This document shows, piece by piece, positions 8,197-20,015 of a DNA stretch of 36,289 bases (position 1 is its first letter; every line of letters begins with the position of its first letter). The position numbers and the translations under genes were made by a program. A model generated the notes under the pieces. That model saw nothing but the letters and a program-made list of their open reading frames with translations, was not told where the DNA came from and made no database searches. Origin of the DNA: Gammaproteobacteria bacterium (GTDB lineage Bacteria; Pseudomonadota; Gammaproteobacteria; Granulosicoccales; Granulosicoccaceae). The stretch covers positions 1-36,289 of the forward strand of contig PDPU01000011.1 of assembly GCA_002746645.1 (NCBI GenBank), read 5' to 3'.

Positions 8197-9027
8197 TCAG
8201 CTTATGCCAAGCACATCCCGCATGTCGAATACCCGCCCCGTCACGCGCTGCTCCGCCAACCACCTCGCAGCGCGTACCGCACCGCGTGCGAAGATCATGC
8301 GATCGGTGGCGCGATGCGTGACTTCCAGTCGTTCACCGATACCGGCGAAGAACACCGTGTGCTCGCCGACGATATCACCGCCGCGCATCGTGGCAAAGCC
8401 GATTTCACCCGGCGGACGGGCACCGACCTGCCCCTGTCGCGCAAGACAGGCAACCTCGTCGAGTTTCCGGCCGCGCGCTGCGGCCAGCACCTCGCCCATG
8501 GCGAGGGCGGTACCGGATGGCGCATCCACCTTGTGATGATGATGCGCCTCGAACACGTCGATATCGCAATCGTCACCGAAGGCACGCGCCGCGCGCGCGA
8601 GCAGATCAAGCGTGACGGTGACGCCAACGCTGTAGTTCGCCGCGTGGATCAGCGGCAGATCCGCCGCGACTTCGGCAAGCCGGCCGCGGGCATCGCCGTC
8701 GAGCCCCGTGGTACCGATGACGACCGGGATGCCTTTTCCGGCCAGCACTTCGAGCAGACTCATGGTGGCAGCGGGCGTACTGAAGTCGATGACCACATCA
8801 CAGCCATCCGGGGTCAGACTGGCAGTATGGTCGACGACGTCCATGTCATCGCGAACGGCGGCGCAGAGCCACGACACGGGTTGCCCCACACTCGGACTGC
8901 CGGCAGCGTCGATGGCCGCGGCCAGCAGCAGGTCATCGCGCTCCGCCACGGCGGCGATGAGCTGGCGGCCCATGCGGCCGGCGGCGCCGTGTATGGCAAT
9001 GCGTATCGGGCGGGTGGTGTGGTTCAT
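8197..9027 (-). CDS. dapB: 4-hydroxy-tetrahydrodipicolinate reductase
   Basis: Reduces the DapA product on the way to diaminopimelate and lysine, feeding peptidoglycan synthesis. The product is 276 residues, the family length. The N-terminal dinucleotide motif is IHGAAGRMG at about 12-20. DFSTP lies at about 81-85 and GTTG at 105-108, and the catalytic region EAHHHHKVDAPSGTA lies at about 160-174, with the general-acid histidine pair and K166. The location is unusual: it sits between ligA and fabD, 36 and 53 bp from each, whereas in many gammaproteobacteria dapB lies beside dnaJ or carA. Spacing suggests cotranscription with ligA. Confidence 0.96.
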   Translation of the reverse strand: MNHTTRPIRIAIHGAAGRMGRQLIAAVAERDDLLLAAAIDAAGSPSVGQPVSWLCAAVRDDMDVVDHTASLTPDGCDVVIDFSTPAATMSLLEVLAGKGIPVVIGTTGLDGDARGRLAEVAADLPLIHAANYSVGVTVTLDLLARAARAFGDDCDIDVFEAHHHHKVDAPSGTALAMGEVLAAARGRKLDEVACLARQGQVGARPPGEIGFATMRGGDIVGEHTVFFAGIGERLEVTHRATDRMIFARGAVRAARWLAEQRVTGRVFDMRDVLGIS

Positions 9028-9063
9028 GGAGCAGCAGCAGGAATACGGTTGCGAAACGGCAGA

Positions 9064-12022
<2,959 letters not shown>

Positions 12023-12136
12023 GCAAGCAAAGCCTCGAATGGCACCACGTGCCGGAACACGCGCAGGCGCCTGTGTCAGTCGGTTCGCACGCGTCAACGG
12101 AACCCCGCTGCCGCTGCATGAGCCACGGCAGACGCA

Positions 12137-15100
12137 TCAGGCCCCGGCCAGCTCGACCGCTTCCTGCACGTCGACCGCCACCAGCCGCGAGACACCCGGC
12201 TCGTGCATGGTCACGCCCATGAGCTGCTGCGCCATTTCCATGGTGACCTTGTTGTGCGTGATGAAGATGAATTGTACACGCTCCGACATTTCCCTGACCA
12301 GCGCGCAGAAGCGTCCTACGTTGGCGTCATCGAGCGGTGCATCGACTTCGTCCAGCATGCAGAACGGTGACGGATTGAGCTCGAAGAACGCGAACACCAT
12401 CGCCACGGCCGTGAGCGCCTTCTCGCCCCCCGAGAGCAGCTGGATGTTGCTGATGCGCTTGCCGGGCGGCTGCGCAACGATCTCGACGCCCGTGCTCAGA
12501 AGATCGTCGCCGGTCATCACGAGGCGACCCTTGCCGCCGCCGAAGAGGCGCGGAAAGAACTCCTGCACCTTGCCGTTGACGAGGTCGAAGGTGTCGCGAA
12601 AGCGCTGGCGGGTTTCCTTGTCGATCTTCTCGATGGCGCGTTCGAGGGTTGCGAGCGCCTCGCTCACGTCGGCGTGCTGCTCGTCGAGGTAGGTCTTGCG
12701 CTCGCTCTGTTCGGCCAGCTCGTCGATGGCCGCGAGATTGATGTTGCCGAGGCGCTGGAGACGCCGCTCGAGCGTCTCCAGCGTTTCGCTCCAGACGCTG
12801 AGATCGGCCGGTTCATCGAGTGCATCGAGTACCCGCTCGATGTCGGCAACCACGTAGTCGTGCTCGGCAAGCTGCTCGTCGAGTGTCTTGAGCCGTACCA
12901 CGACTTCCTGGCTTTCCATGCGCGCATTCTGCACGGCATCGCGCAGCTGGAGCGCGCGGCTGTCGTGACGCTGACGCGCCTGCTCGTGGTCGCGCAAGCG
13001 TGCCTCGACGGCTTCGAGTTCACGGCGGGAATCGCCGAGCGCCGCCTCACCGGCGAGCTTCGCTGCGAGCTGTGTCTGCAGGGCTGCTTCGAGCGCGATC
13101 AGTGGGTCTGCATCGCCATCGGCAAGCATTTCGGCGTCGAGCCGCTGCTGACGTCGCTCGAGTTCGCCGATGCGCGAGCGCACCCGTTCGAGCTGCTCTT
13201 CGGTGGCCGCACGCGTGCTCTTCAGTGATTCGACGCGAATGGCGAGTTCCTGTCCGGCATCGCGGTCGGCATCACGCTGCTCGCGCGCTGCGGCCAGCGT
13301 CGTCCTGAGTCGTTGCTGCTCGGCGAGGTGCTGCTCGCGATCGGTCGCCATGGCGTCGAGTGTGGCCAGGGCCTCGCTGCGCTCGAGTTTCGAGGCTTCG
13401 AGGTTCTCGCGCTCGCGCGCTCGCGATTCACACAATTCGGCAAGCTCGGCCTGCAGGGCGCGCTGCCGCTCGGCCTGCTGCTGCTCGCGCTGCCGGTGAC
13501 CGGCCAGGGTCGACTTCACGGCAGCCAGTGCGCGCACGGCGTCGTTCACGCTGTGCTGCACCGTTTCACGACGGGTTTCCTGCTCCTCGAGTTGCTGCCG
13601 AAGCTCGGTGAGTACCGAGGCGAGTTCGCTCGCCTCCGTCTCCAGCGCGTGGATCTCGGTCTTGAGTTCCTGGATTTCGATGCCGCGCTCGAGCACGCTG
13701 TCGCCGGCCTCGACGCGCGCCACGCGCAGCCAGTTCGGGCCGAACCAGAGCCCGTCACGCGTGACCACCGACTGCTTGCCGGAGAGTTCACGGCGCATCC
13801 GCAGTGCTTCCGCGACCGTGTCGGCCGCGTGAATGCCGGCAAGCAGTTCATCGAGCACGGCCGGGCCTCGCACGTAATGGCTCAGCGGAGGCGCCGCAAC
13901 GGCCGTCGAGTCGCTCTTGCCGTCGGCACCCGGGGCACTGCTGTTGCCACCGCCGGAGAGCAGCGTGATGCGGGCCGCCGGCAGATCGTCAACCAGCCGC
14001 TCGACCCGTGCCGGGTCGTCGATGCACACGGCATCGAGCGACGTACCGAGCGCGAGTTCCACGGCACGCTCCCAGCCGGTGTCCACATCCAGTGTCTCGG
14101 CAAGGCGCTTCGCCGCCTCGAGTTCATGCCGTTGCAGCCAGGCCTCGGCCGCCTGAGCATCGCCTTCGAGTGCAGCCTGCTGCAACGCCTCGAGCGAGGC
14201 GAGCCGTCCGAGTGCCTGCTGCAGACGAGCCTTCACGACGTCGGCGCGTTCGGCCCTCTCGCGCAGCCGCTCACGGTCGCCCTGCTGTTTTTCCCGGAGG
14301 CGCGCGAGCGAACCCTGCAGGCGCTGTTCCTCTTCATCTGCCGCAAGTTCCTCGGCCACGGTTTCCTCGATCATTGCCGTCAGCAACATGAGATCGATGC
14401 CACCGAGTTCCGCTTCGAGTTTCTCCTGACGTGCCGCGGCACCGGCAACGCTCCGTTCGAGTTGCTCGATGCGCGAACGCTCGATTTCGGCCGTCTGCTG
14501 CGCCTCGGTATAGCGGCGGTTGAAGGACTCGAATTCGCCCTGCCACTGCGCCAGGGCATTCTCGGCGCTGACAAGGTGTTCGGCCGAATGGCGCTGGCTT
14601 TCCTTCAGACGTTCGAAGGCCGGCATGTCGGCCTCGATGGTGCGCGTCATCTCGGCGATGCGAGTGGCATCTTCTTCGAGCTGGCGCCTGGCCTCCTCGA
14701 GCTGACGGTGAACCTCGGCGAGTTCTTCGTTCTGACGGTTGCGATTCTGGCGCGTATGCTCGATGTTCTGTTCGATGCGCGCCACTTCACCGCCGACCCG
14801 GTAGAACTCTGCCTGCACGGTATTGAAGCGCTCCGACTGCAGGTTCTGCTGCTCACGTGCCTGCGCGATCGCCGCTTCCGCGGCGCGTTGCTCGGCGACT
14901 GCCGCCGCGAGTTCCTTCTCGCGCTCGGCAATGGCCACGGCCTGCCGCCCGTGGCGCGATTCGAAATCACGACGGCGCAGTACCAGCAGTTCACCACGCT
15001 TCTGCCGCTCCTCGGCCTTGAGCGTCTTGTAGCGCTCGGCCGTGCTGGCCTGACGCCGCAGATGTGCAAGTTGCTTGTCGACCTCTTCGATGAGGTCATT

Positions 15101-15682
15101 CAGCCGGTCCAGGTTGTCGCGCGTGTGGCGAATGCGGTTTTCGGTTTCCCGGCGGCGTTCCTTGTACTTCGAGATGCCCGCGGCCTCCTCGAGGTACACG
15201 CGCATGTCCTCGGGTTTCGCATCGATGAGCCGGGAGATCATGCCCTGCTCGATGATGGCGTAGCTGCGCGGCCCGAGGCCCGTACCGAGGAAGATGTCGC
15301 GGATGTCGCGCCGCCGGCAGCGCGCGCTGTTGAGGAAATACTTCGACTGCCCGTCGCGCGTGACCTCGCGGCGAATGGCAATTTCGGCATAGGCCGCGTA
15401 TTCACCGCCGAGGGAACCGTCGGAGTTGTCGAAGAAGAGTTCGACCGAGGCCTTGCCGACGGGCTTGCGCGCGCTCGAACCCGAAAAGATGACGTCGTCC
15501 ATCGATTCGCCGCGAAGGTGCCGGGCGGAAGACTCCCCCATGACCCAGCGCACGGCGTCGATGGTGTTGGACTTGCCGCAGCCGTTCGGGCCGACGATGC
15601 CGACGAGTGGACTCGGCAGTTTCAGGTCGGTGGGATCGACGAAGGACTTGAAACCGGCGACGTGGATACGCGTCAGGCGCAT
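12137..15682 (-). CDS. smc: Chromosome partition protein SMC
   Basis: ATPase that organises and segregates the chromosome, normally with ScpA and ScpB, neither of which is here. The product is 1181 residues. The N-terminal head has Walker A GPNGCGKSNT at 31-40. Two long coiled-coil arms, rich in Glu, Arg, Leu and Gln, flank a hinge at about 520-660. The C-terminal head has the signature LLSGGEKALTA and Walker B FCMLDEVDAPLDD. The start at 15682 (MRLTRIHVAGFKSF) matches the family and has AGGAA upstream. A Gly/Ser-rich insert (about residues 590-610) lies in the hinge region. It appears to be the first gene of the housekeeping run and is 114 bp from zipA. Confidence 0.97.
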   Translation of the reverse strand: MRLTRIHVAGFKSFVDPTDLKLPSPLVGIVGPNGCGKSNTIDAVRWVMGESSARHLRGESMDDVIFSGSSARKPVGKASVELFFDNSDGSLGGEYAAYAEIAIRREVTRDGQSKYFLNSARCRRRDIRDIFLGTGLGPRSYAIIEQGMISRLIDAKPEDMRVYLEEAAGISKYKERRRETENRIRHTRDNLDRLNDLIEEVDKQLAHLRRQASTAERYKTLKAEERQKRGELLVLRRRDFESRHGRQAVAIAEREKELAAAVAEQRAAEAAIAQAREQQNLQSERFNTVQAEFYRVGGEVARIEQNIEHTRQNRNRQNEELAEVHRQLEEARRQLEEDATRIAEMTRTIEADMPAFERLKESQRHSAEHLVSAENALAQWQGEFESFNRRYTEAQQTAEIERSRIEQLERSVAGAAARQEKLEAELGGIDLMLLTAMIEETVAEELAADEEEQRLQGSLARLREKQQGDRERLRERAERADVVKARLQQALGRLASLEALQQAALEGDAQAAEAWLQRHELEAAKRLAETLDVDTGWERAVELALGTSLDAVCIDDPARVERLVDDLPAARITLLSGGGNSSAPGADGKSDSTAVAAPPLSHYVRGPAVLDELLAGIHAADTVAEALRMRRELSGKQSVVTRDGLWFGPNWLRVARVEAGDSVLERGIEIQELKTEIHALETEASELASVLTELRQQLEEQETRRETVQHSVNDAVRALAAVKSTLAGHRQREQQQAERQRALQAELAELCESRARERENLEASKLERSEALATLDAMATDREQHLAEQQRLRTTLAAAREQRDADRDAGQELAIRVESLKSTRAATEEQLERVRSRIGELERRQQRLDAEMLADGDADPLIALEAALQTQLAAKLAGEAALGDSRRELEAVEARLRDHEQARQRHDSRALQLRDAVQNARMESQEVVVRLKTLDEQLAEHDYVVADIERVLDALDEPADLSVWSETLETLERRLQRLGNINLAAIDELAEQSERKTYLDEQHADVSEALATLERAIEKIDKETRQRFRDTFDLVNGKVQEFFPRLFGGGKGRLVMTGDDLLSTGVEIVAQPPGKRISNIQLLSGGEKALTAVAMVFAFFELNPSPFCMLDEVDAPLDDANVGRFCALVREMSERVQFIFITHNKVTMEMAQQLMGVTMHEPGVSRLVAVDVQEAVELAGA

Positions 15683-16044
15683 GTCGGGGTTCCTGTCGTG
15701 ACCGTGAACAGGTACCTGCCACATGCTTCATGGTTCGAGGTGTCAGCGGGCGCCATGGAAGCGGATGCCACGTCAGGGGGCACCGTCGCGGGAATCAGCG
15801 CCGCCAGCCAATCCGGCATTCCCGGTGGCGGTTCAGCCGACGGACGGCTGTCGGGCGCTGCAGGTTCGGGATGTCGGGCGTCGCATGGCATGGGCGCGCA
15901 TTGTACTTGAGTCGCGACCGGGTTCGACACGGTGTTTACCTTGTGCAACGAACCTCGTACACGGCGACAGACGCCTTGCTGCCCGGGCTGCGCGCATGAA
16001 CAATTCCGACGCTTCTCCGAAGTCAGGCAACCGGAGTCCCGAAA
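15683..16044. other. Intergenic region upstream of smc
   Basis: This 362-bp stretch lies between the smc start and the end of the threonine-dehydratase-like gene. It contains a candidate smc -10 element and, at its right end, an imperfect direct repeat spanning the neighbouring stop codon. A 91-codon minus-strand frame (15673-15948) crosses it but starts upstream of the candidate promoter, overlaps smc and resembles nothing, so it is not called. Confidence 0.6.
15900..15905 (-). promoter_or_regulatory. Candidate -10 element for smc
   Basis: Read on the minus strand this is TACAAT, five of six matches to the sigma-70 -10 consensus. No good -35 hexamer lies 16-18 bp upstream. Transcription from here would give a leader of about 210 nt before smc. 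Confidence 0.3.
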
Positions 16045-16056
16045 TCAGACAACCGG
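16017..16056. repeat. Imperfect 18-bp direct repeat across a stop codon
   Basis: Positions 16017-16034 and 16039-16056 agree at 16 of 18 bases (both end CAACCGG) with a 22-bp period. The second copy contains the stop codon of the threonine-dehydratase-like gene; the first lies just downstream in the transcript. It looks like a local duplication of the gene's 3' end. Confidence 0.65.
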
Positions 16057-17016
16057 GGTTTCGCCGCCAAGAATCCTCACGTACAACGCCCTGTCGATAT
16101 TGCCCCCGGTAAGGACGAGGGCGACGCGCCTGCCCCGGAACCTTGCGCTCGAACTCAACAATGCGGCCAGTGGCGCGGCTCCGGCGCCCTCGGCGATGTT
16201 ATGCGTGTCGGAAAAGTAGATTCGGACCGCCTCGGCAATCTCGTCCTCGCCAACCTGCAGGATGCCCGCCGCGCCCTCGAGGATGATTTCGAGCGGCTCC
16301 GCCTGCGGTTCGCGGCAGGCCACGCCATCCGCAAAGGTGCGAGCACTTGCCGTCGGCCTCGGCTCGCCATGTTCGAAGGACTGCGCGAACGCCGGTGCGT
16401 TGCGTGCGACGACGCCCCATATCTCCGTCTTGAGCCCCAGCAGATCTCGTACCGTAATCAGTCCGCAGATTCCCGAGCCCATGCCGACCGGCACGAGCAC
16501 CGCGTCGATATCGGCGTGGTCCGCAAACAGCTCATGGGCATAGGTTGCAACGCCTGTCACCAGATCGCGGTGGAATGAAGGCACGAGGGTGAAACCGTGA
16601 GAGGACTGGTATTCCGCGGCGATGCGGCGGCTTTCATCGAAATCCTTGCCTGCGATGATGACTTCGCCCCCGAAGGCTGCCATCGCTGCATTCTTTTCTT
16701 CCGAATTGCCCTCGGGCACGATGATCCGTGCCGGAATGCCGGCACGGGATGCTCCGATGGCGATCGATTGTCCATGGTTGCCACGGGTCGCCGTCACGAG
16801 GCCTGGCGGCAGATCCCTCGCGTGACACAGCCTGTCAACGTACACGAGGCCACCGCGCGCCTTGAAGGAGCCCGTGGGCGTGTGGTTTTCGTGTTTGACG
16901 ATGACTTCGGCCCCCGTCCGCCTGGCCAGTAGCGGCCAGGCATATGCGGGCGTCGGTTTGACGGTCGCACCGACGATCGCGGCGGCATCTTCGAGGTCGT
17001 TCATTGAAAACAGCAT
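16045..17016 (-). CDS. Threonine-dehydratase-like PLP enzyme (fold type II)
   Basis: Likely removes ammonia from a hydroxy-amino acid (threonine, serine or hydroxyaspartate type) to give a 2-oxo acid; the real substrate is unknown. The product is about 323 residues, so it is catalytic domain only with no ACT regulatory domain, as in catabolic dehydratases and serine racemase. The PLP lysine is K52 in TGSFKARGG. TRGNHGQS at about 78-85 contacts the substrate carboxylate, and VGMGSGICG is the phosphate-binding loop. The frame runs further upstream into the next gene. ATGs at 17016 and 17004 are both possible starts and neither has a strong ribosome site. It is the last gene of the four-gene cluster A. 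The EutB enzyme of ectoine degradation is a related type, but no other eut gene is here. Confidence 0.85.
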   Translation of the reverse strand: MLFSMNDLEDAAAIVGATVKPTPAYAWPLLARRTGAEVIVKHENHTPTGSFKARGGLVYVDRLCHARDLPPGLVTATRGNHGQSIAIGASRAGIPARIIVPEGNSEEKNAAMAAFGGEVIIAGKDFDESRRIAAEYQSSHGFTLVPSFHRDLVTGVATYAHELFADHADIDAVLVPVGMGSGICGLITVRDLLGLKTEIWGVVARNAPAFAQSFEHGEPRPTASARTFADGVACREPQAEPLEIILEGAAGILQVGEDEIAEAVRIYFSDTHNIAEGAGAAPLAALLSSSARFRGRRVALVLTGGNIDRALYVRILGGETPVV

Positions 17017-17110
17017 CGGAATATGACTGCTCAGTTCACGCAGCGCCTTGGCATCACGCCGAGTGCACTGCGCCTGGAAACGACTGATTTCAGATGTAGC
17101 AGTGTCGCGA

Positions 17111-18121
17111 TCAATGCAGATCCAGCTTTTCCCGAAGCAGGTCCTGCAACGGCTGACGCGCCCGAAGCCGCATGAGATTGAGCGCCGGCACGCCGCAGAG
17201 ACGATCAACGAGTTCGATCGCCGCATCGGTGTTGGCCGCCGGTCCGCAGACGAGATCCGGTCGCATGCCGAAGGCATGCTGCACGCCCATGACGGCATAG
17301 GGGTCGGAAGCCGACAGCACCAGCATGCGGACATGCTCATCGATCATCTCCATCGCCGTGGCGCCATTGTAGGGTTCGAGTGGTGAGGCGCCCGCTTCGG
17401 CCACCAGCACATCGGCACCCGACGCCGCGATTTTCGACAGCAATCTGCCGAGAAGAGGTCTGAATTCCTCCGGTGACGACACGGTCGAGGGCAGTCCGAC
17501 ATCGACGAAATCGTAGACGGCCGAGGCGCCTGCATCACGCCAGCTCAGCATGTCGCGAAAGCGTGCCGCACCCGTCAGCTTGGCAGCCACCACATCGAGT
17601 CCCAGTTTCGCCAGCTCATGCACGATCAGGCGTCCCGAGGTGGTCTTGCCCGATGACATCGAGGTGCCGATGAGCAGTATCACCGGCATGTCGAACGGTG
17701 TGTCGGCCTCGTCGGTACAGAACCCCTGCATGGTGAGCTTGTCCTCACGCACGAGGTGGCCGCGGTATTCGAGTTCCATGAGCGGCGGCAGAAAGAGCGA
17801 CACCGACGTGGTCTTGCCGAGAAGGCCTGCCGAAGTCAGTGCGTGGAGTTGGCCGTCGTCCTCGATGGCTTCCCACGAACCAACGCCTTCGAGAGTTGCC
17901 GCGCGAACGCCGAAGGCACCGACCACGAGATCCCCGTCGAAGACCTGACACATGCGGCCCGATGGGCGTTCAACCACGTAGAGGGGACCGGGCCGCCCCT
18001 GGACTTCGCAGAGCACGTAGTCGCCGGTCGCCCATTGTTCCCTGGGCAGGGTGGCGACATCCCACGGCTCGGTTTCGACATCGGAGATACGGGTGACGGT
18101 AGTGTAGAACGGTTGGTCCAT
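17111..18121 (-). CDS. P-loop NTPase-like protein of unknown function
   Basis: The product is 336 residues. The C-terminal part has a clear P-loop, IGTSMSSGKTT at about 151-161, followed by AAKLTGAARFRD and an acidic segment (YDFVDVGLPS). The N-terminal 140 residues look like a separate beta-rich domain (GDYVLCEVQGRPGPLYVV and VVGAFGVRAATLEG). The layout resembles DUF1611-type proteins, whose P-loop follows a small N-terminal domain and some of which take part in amino-acid catabolism, but the P-loop wording differs, so I treat this only as a possible distant relation. The ATG has AAGGAG nine bases upstream. It lies 35 bp after the M20 peptidase and 94 bp before the dehydratase, in the same apparent operon. 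A ligase or amide-forming role is possible, without proof. Confidence 0.8.
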   Translation of the reverse strand: MDQPFYTTVTRISDVETEPWDVATLPREQWATGDYVLCEVQGRPGPLYVVERPSGRMCQVFDGDLVVGAFGVRAATLEGVGSWEAIEDDGQLHALTSAGLLGKTTSVSLFLPPLMELEYRGHLVREDKLTMQGFCTDEADTPFDMPVILLIGTSMSSGKTTSGRLIVHELAKLGLDVVAAKLTGAARFRDMLSWRDAGASAVYDFVDVGLPSTVSSPEEFRPLLGRLLSKIAASGADVLVAEAGASPLEPYNGATAMEMIDEHVRMLVLSASDPYAVMGVQHAFGMRPDLVCGPAANTDAAIELVDRLCGVPALNLMRLRARQPLQDLLREKLDLH

Positions 18122-18156
18122 GATCAGGTCTCCTTGATGCCGGCACGGCCGGTTAT

Positions 18157-19392
18157 TCAGGTTTCCCCGCGGGTGGAGGCCGACAACAGCAGCTTCACCA
18201 GCAAGGCGGTACGGGCAAGGGTTTCATCGAGGTACAGAAATTCGTGTGGCGCATGGGCACCGTCACCTACCGGGCCGAGCCCGTCGAGGGTGGCGGTATA
18301 CAGGCTGGTCGTGTTGCCGTCGGAGCCACCGCCCGCGAGTGCCTGGTCGAGCTCGAGACCGATATCCGCAGCCAGCGACCGCGCCAGTTCCCAGAGCGCA
18401 CGGTTGCGTGGCGTGGGTTCAAGCGCCGGGCGACCGATACCGCCTTCGATGGCCAGACTGGTACCGGGAACCGACGCCTGCATGCCGTGAATCGCTGCCG
18501 TGACACGCTCGGCGTCTTCCCGGGTAGCCACTCGCACATCGACCACGGCACCACTTTCGGGCGCAACCACGTTGGGACGCAGGCCTCCTTCGATGGTGCC
18601 GACGTTGACCGTCACTCCCTTCTCGGGATCGTTCAGCGCAAACAGGGTCTGCACCACATGCGCCAGTTCGAGAATGGCGCTCGCACCCTTCTCGGGATCG
18701 AGTCCGGCATGCGCTGCCTGGCCACGAATCGTCACGGTGAAACGCCCCACGCCCTTGCGTGCGGTCTTGAGCTTGCCGTCGCGTCCGAGCGAAGGCTCGA
18801 GCACGAAGGCACGATCGGCCACACGGGCCAGCCTTGCAATGTGGTGAGTCGATTCGCGGCTGCCGATCTCTTCGTCGGAATTGGCGAAAATGACGGGTGT
18901 GAGCGGCATTTCGAGACCGAAGTGCCGGATGGTCTCGAGCGCGAAGATGATCTGCGTGATGCCACCTTTCATGTCATACACGCCAGGTCCCTTGATGACA
19001 TTGGCGTCGTGTACGAAAGGCATGTGCTCGAGCGTTCCGAGCGGCCAGACCGTGTCGTAGTGCCCCACCATCATCTGCAGAGGCCGGCCACGTTGCCGCT
19101 CGGCCGGTCGCGCAAAGAGGTTGCCGCCGTTGACCTTGCCACTCAGCGCCATGGTGTGGAAACCGGACTGCTGCAGACGCTCGGCGATGATCTCCCGAGG
19201 GCGGTGTTGCGTCTCCGGTGAAGACGAGGGGGACTCGACCAGCGTCAGCTTCTCGAGAAACGCCACGAACTCATGCTTGCGGGAATGCAGATAAGCAAGA
19301 ATGGCATTGCCCGATGGCGTGCCGGTACTGGCGGAGGCTGCGGAAAGCGTGGCGTCTGCAGCAGATCCTCGAGCGGTATCCATGCTCTTCAT
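18157..19392 (-). CDS. M20 metallopeptidase, carboxypeptidase G2-like
   Basis: Probably hydrolyses an amide bond to release a C-terminal or N-acylated amino acid using two zinc ions. The product is 411 residues. Metal ligands fall at the same places as in carboxypeptidase G2: H111 (GHYDTV), D140 (GVYDMKGG), E175 (SDEEIGS), E199 (VLEPSLG) and H383 (HAPHEFLY); E174 would be the general base. The dimerisation domain with AHAGLDPEKGAS is at about 227-238. There is no convincing signal peptide; the N-terminal 25 residues are Ala/Ser/Thr-rich, so a cytoplasmic site is likely. Its ATG overlaps the flavin-reductase-like stop by four bases. An internal ATG three codons later is also possible. Neighbours suggest it feeds an amino acid to the dehydratase-like enzyme. 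Confidence 0.9.
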   Translation of the reverse strand: MKSMDTARGSAADATLSAASASTGTPSGNAILAYLHSRKHEFVAFLEKLTLVESPSSSPETQHRPREIIAERLQQSGFHTMALSGKVNGGNLFARPAERQRGRPLQMMVGHYDTVWPLGTLEHMPFVHDANVIKGPGVYDMKGGITQIIFALETIRHFGLEMPLTPVIFANSDEEIGSRESTHHIARLARVADRAFVLEPSLGRDGKLKTARKGVGRFTVTIRGQAAHAGLDPEKGASAILELAHVVQTLFALNDPEKGVTVNVGTIEGGLRPNVVAPESGAVVDVRVATREDAERVTAAIHGMQASVPGTSLAIEGGIGRPALEPTPRNRALWELARSLAADIGLELDQALAGGGSDGNTTSLYTATLDGLGPVGDGAHAPHEFLYLDETLARTALLVKLLLSASTRGET

Positions 19393-20015
19393 TTCTTCAA
19401 CCCCTTCGGCATCGGGAAGGCCATGGTGTCGCGCGTGATCGAGAACCGACCGGGACTGACATAGGTCAGTATCGGCGCTTCACGCAGAAGATCCTGATCG
19501 TCGCGTTCGTTGGCACGCAGGTAGTTGCGATCGACCGATGCGGCCACGATCCTGCCGACGATCAGGCTGTTGATGCCGAAACCATCGACGAAACGATCGA
19601 GTTCGCATTCGAGGTAGAGATAGCCCTCGGCGATTACCGGACAATCCACCGTCGGTGATCGCAGACGATCCAGCAGCTCGAGTTCGTGCCTGGTGTCGTC
19701 CTCGCAGCGCGGTGACGCACTGAGACTGGTCTGCAGCCATTGCGACGGACCGGGCCAGGTCACGGCGAACACACCGTCACGCCTGATGTTCTGGTAGGTG
19801 CGGTGGCGCGGGGTGCACACGAAACCGAAGTAGTTCTGCCAGCCCATCGGAGTCACCATGTGCTTGGGCGCCAGATCGTCTGTCCCATCCGCTTCGCGGG
19901 TACCGATCAGCACCAGCGGTGCGACGATGAAGAACTGATCCCATATGGGCTGGCTGGTATCCAGCGTTTCGAGCCTGTTCGCCGTGCCGCGAGGCATTGC
20001 ATCGCCATTGCTCAT
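19389..20015 (-). CDS. Flavin-reductase-like FMN-binding protein
   Basis: The product is 208 residues of the flavin reductase split-barrel type (DIM6/NTAB family). Supporting segments are an N-terminal strand region VLIGTREADG, then LAPKHMVTPMGWQNYFGFVC, TYQNIRRDGVFAVTWP and the C-terminal LTYVSPGRFSIT. Such proteins bind FMN and either reduce free flavin for a partner oxygenase or serve other roles; no flavin monooxygenase is encoded nearby, so the partner is unknown. The start is well fixed by a strong AGGAGG ribosome site about seven bases upstream. It is first in cluster A and overlaps the M20 gene by four bases. A self-complementary CCTCC/GGAGG pair could hide this ribosome site. Confidence 0.87.
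   Translation of the reverse strand: MSNGDAMPRGTANRLETLDTSQPIWDQFFIVAPLVLIGTREADGTDDLAPKHMVTPMGWQNYFGFVCTPRHRTYQNIRRDGVFAVTWPGPSQWLQTSLSASPRCEDDTRHELELLDRLRSPTVDCPVIAEGYLYLECELDRFVDGFGINSLIVGRIVAASVDRNYLRANERDDQDLLREAPILTYVSPGRFSITRDTMAFPMPKGLKK

Noticed and set aside
13313..15910. Open frame of 865 codons on the plus strand opposite smc
   Set aside because: It mirrors smc codons in GC-rich DNA and shows no family features; smc on the other strand is certain.
15673..15948. 91-codon minus-strand frame upstream of smc
   Set aside because: It overlaps the smc start, lies across the candidate smc promoter and is proline/alanine-rich without family resemblance.
16045..17016. EutB of ectoine/hydroxyectoine degradation
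   Set aside because: The enzyme type fits, but none of the other ectoine catabolic genes is present, so the name is not justified.
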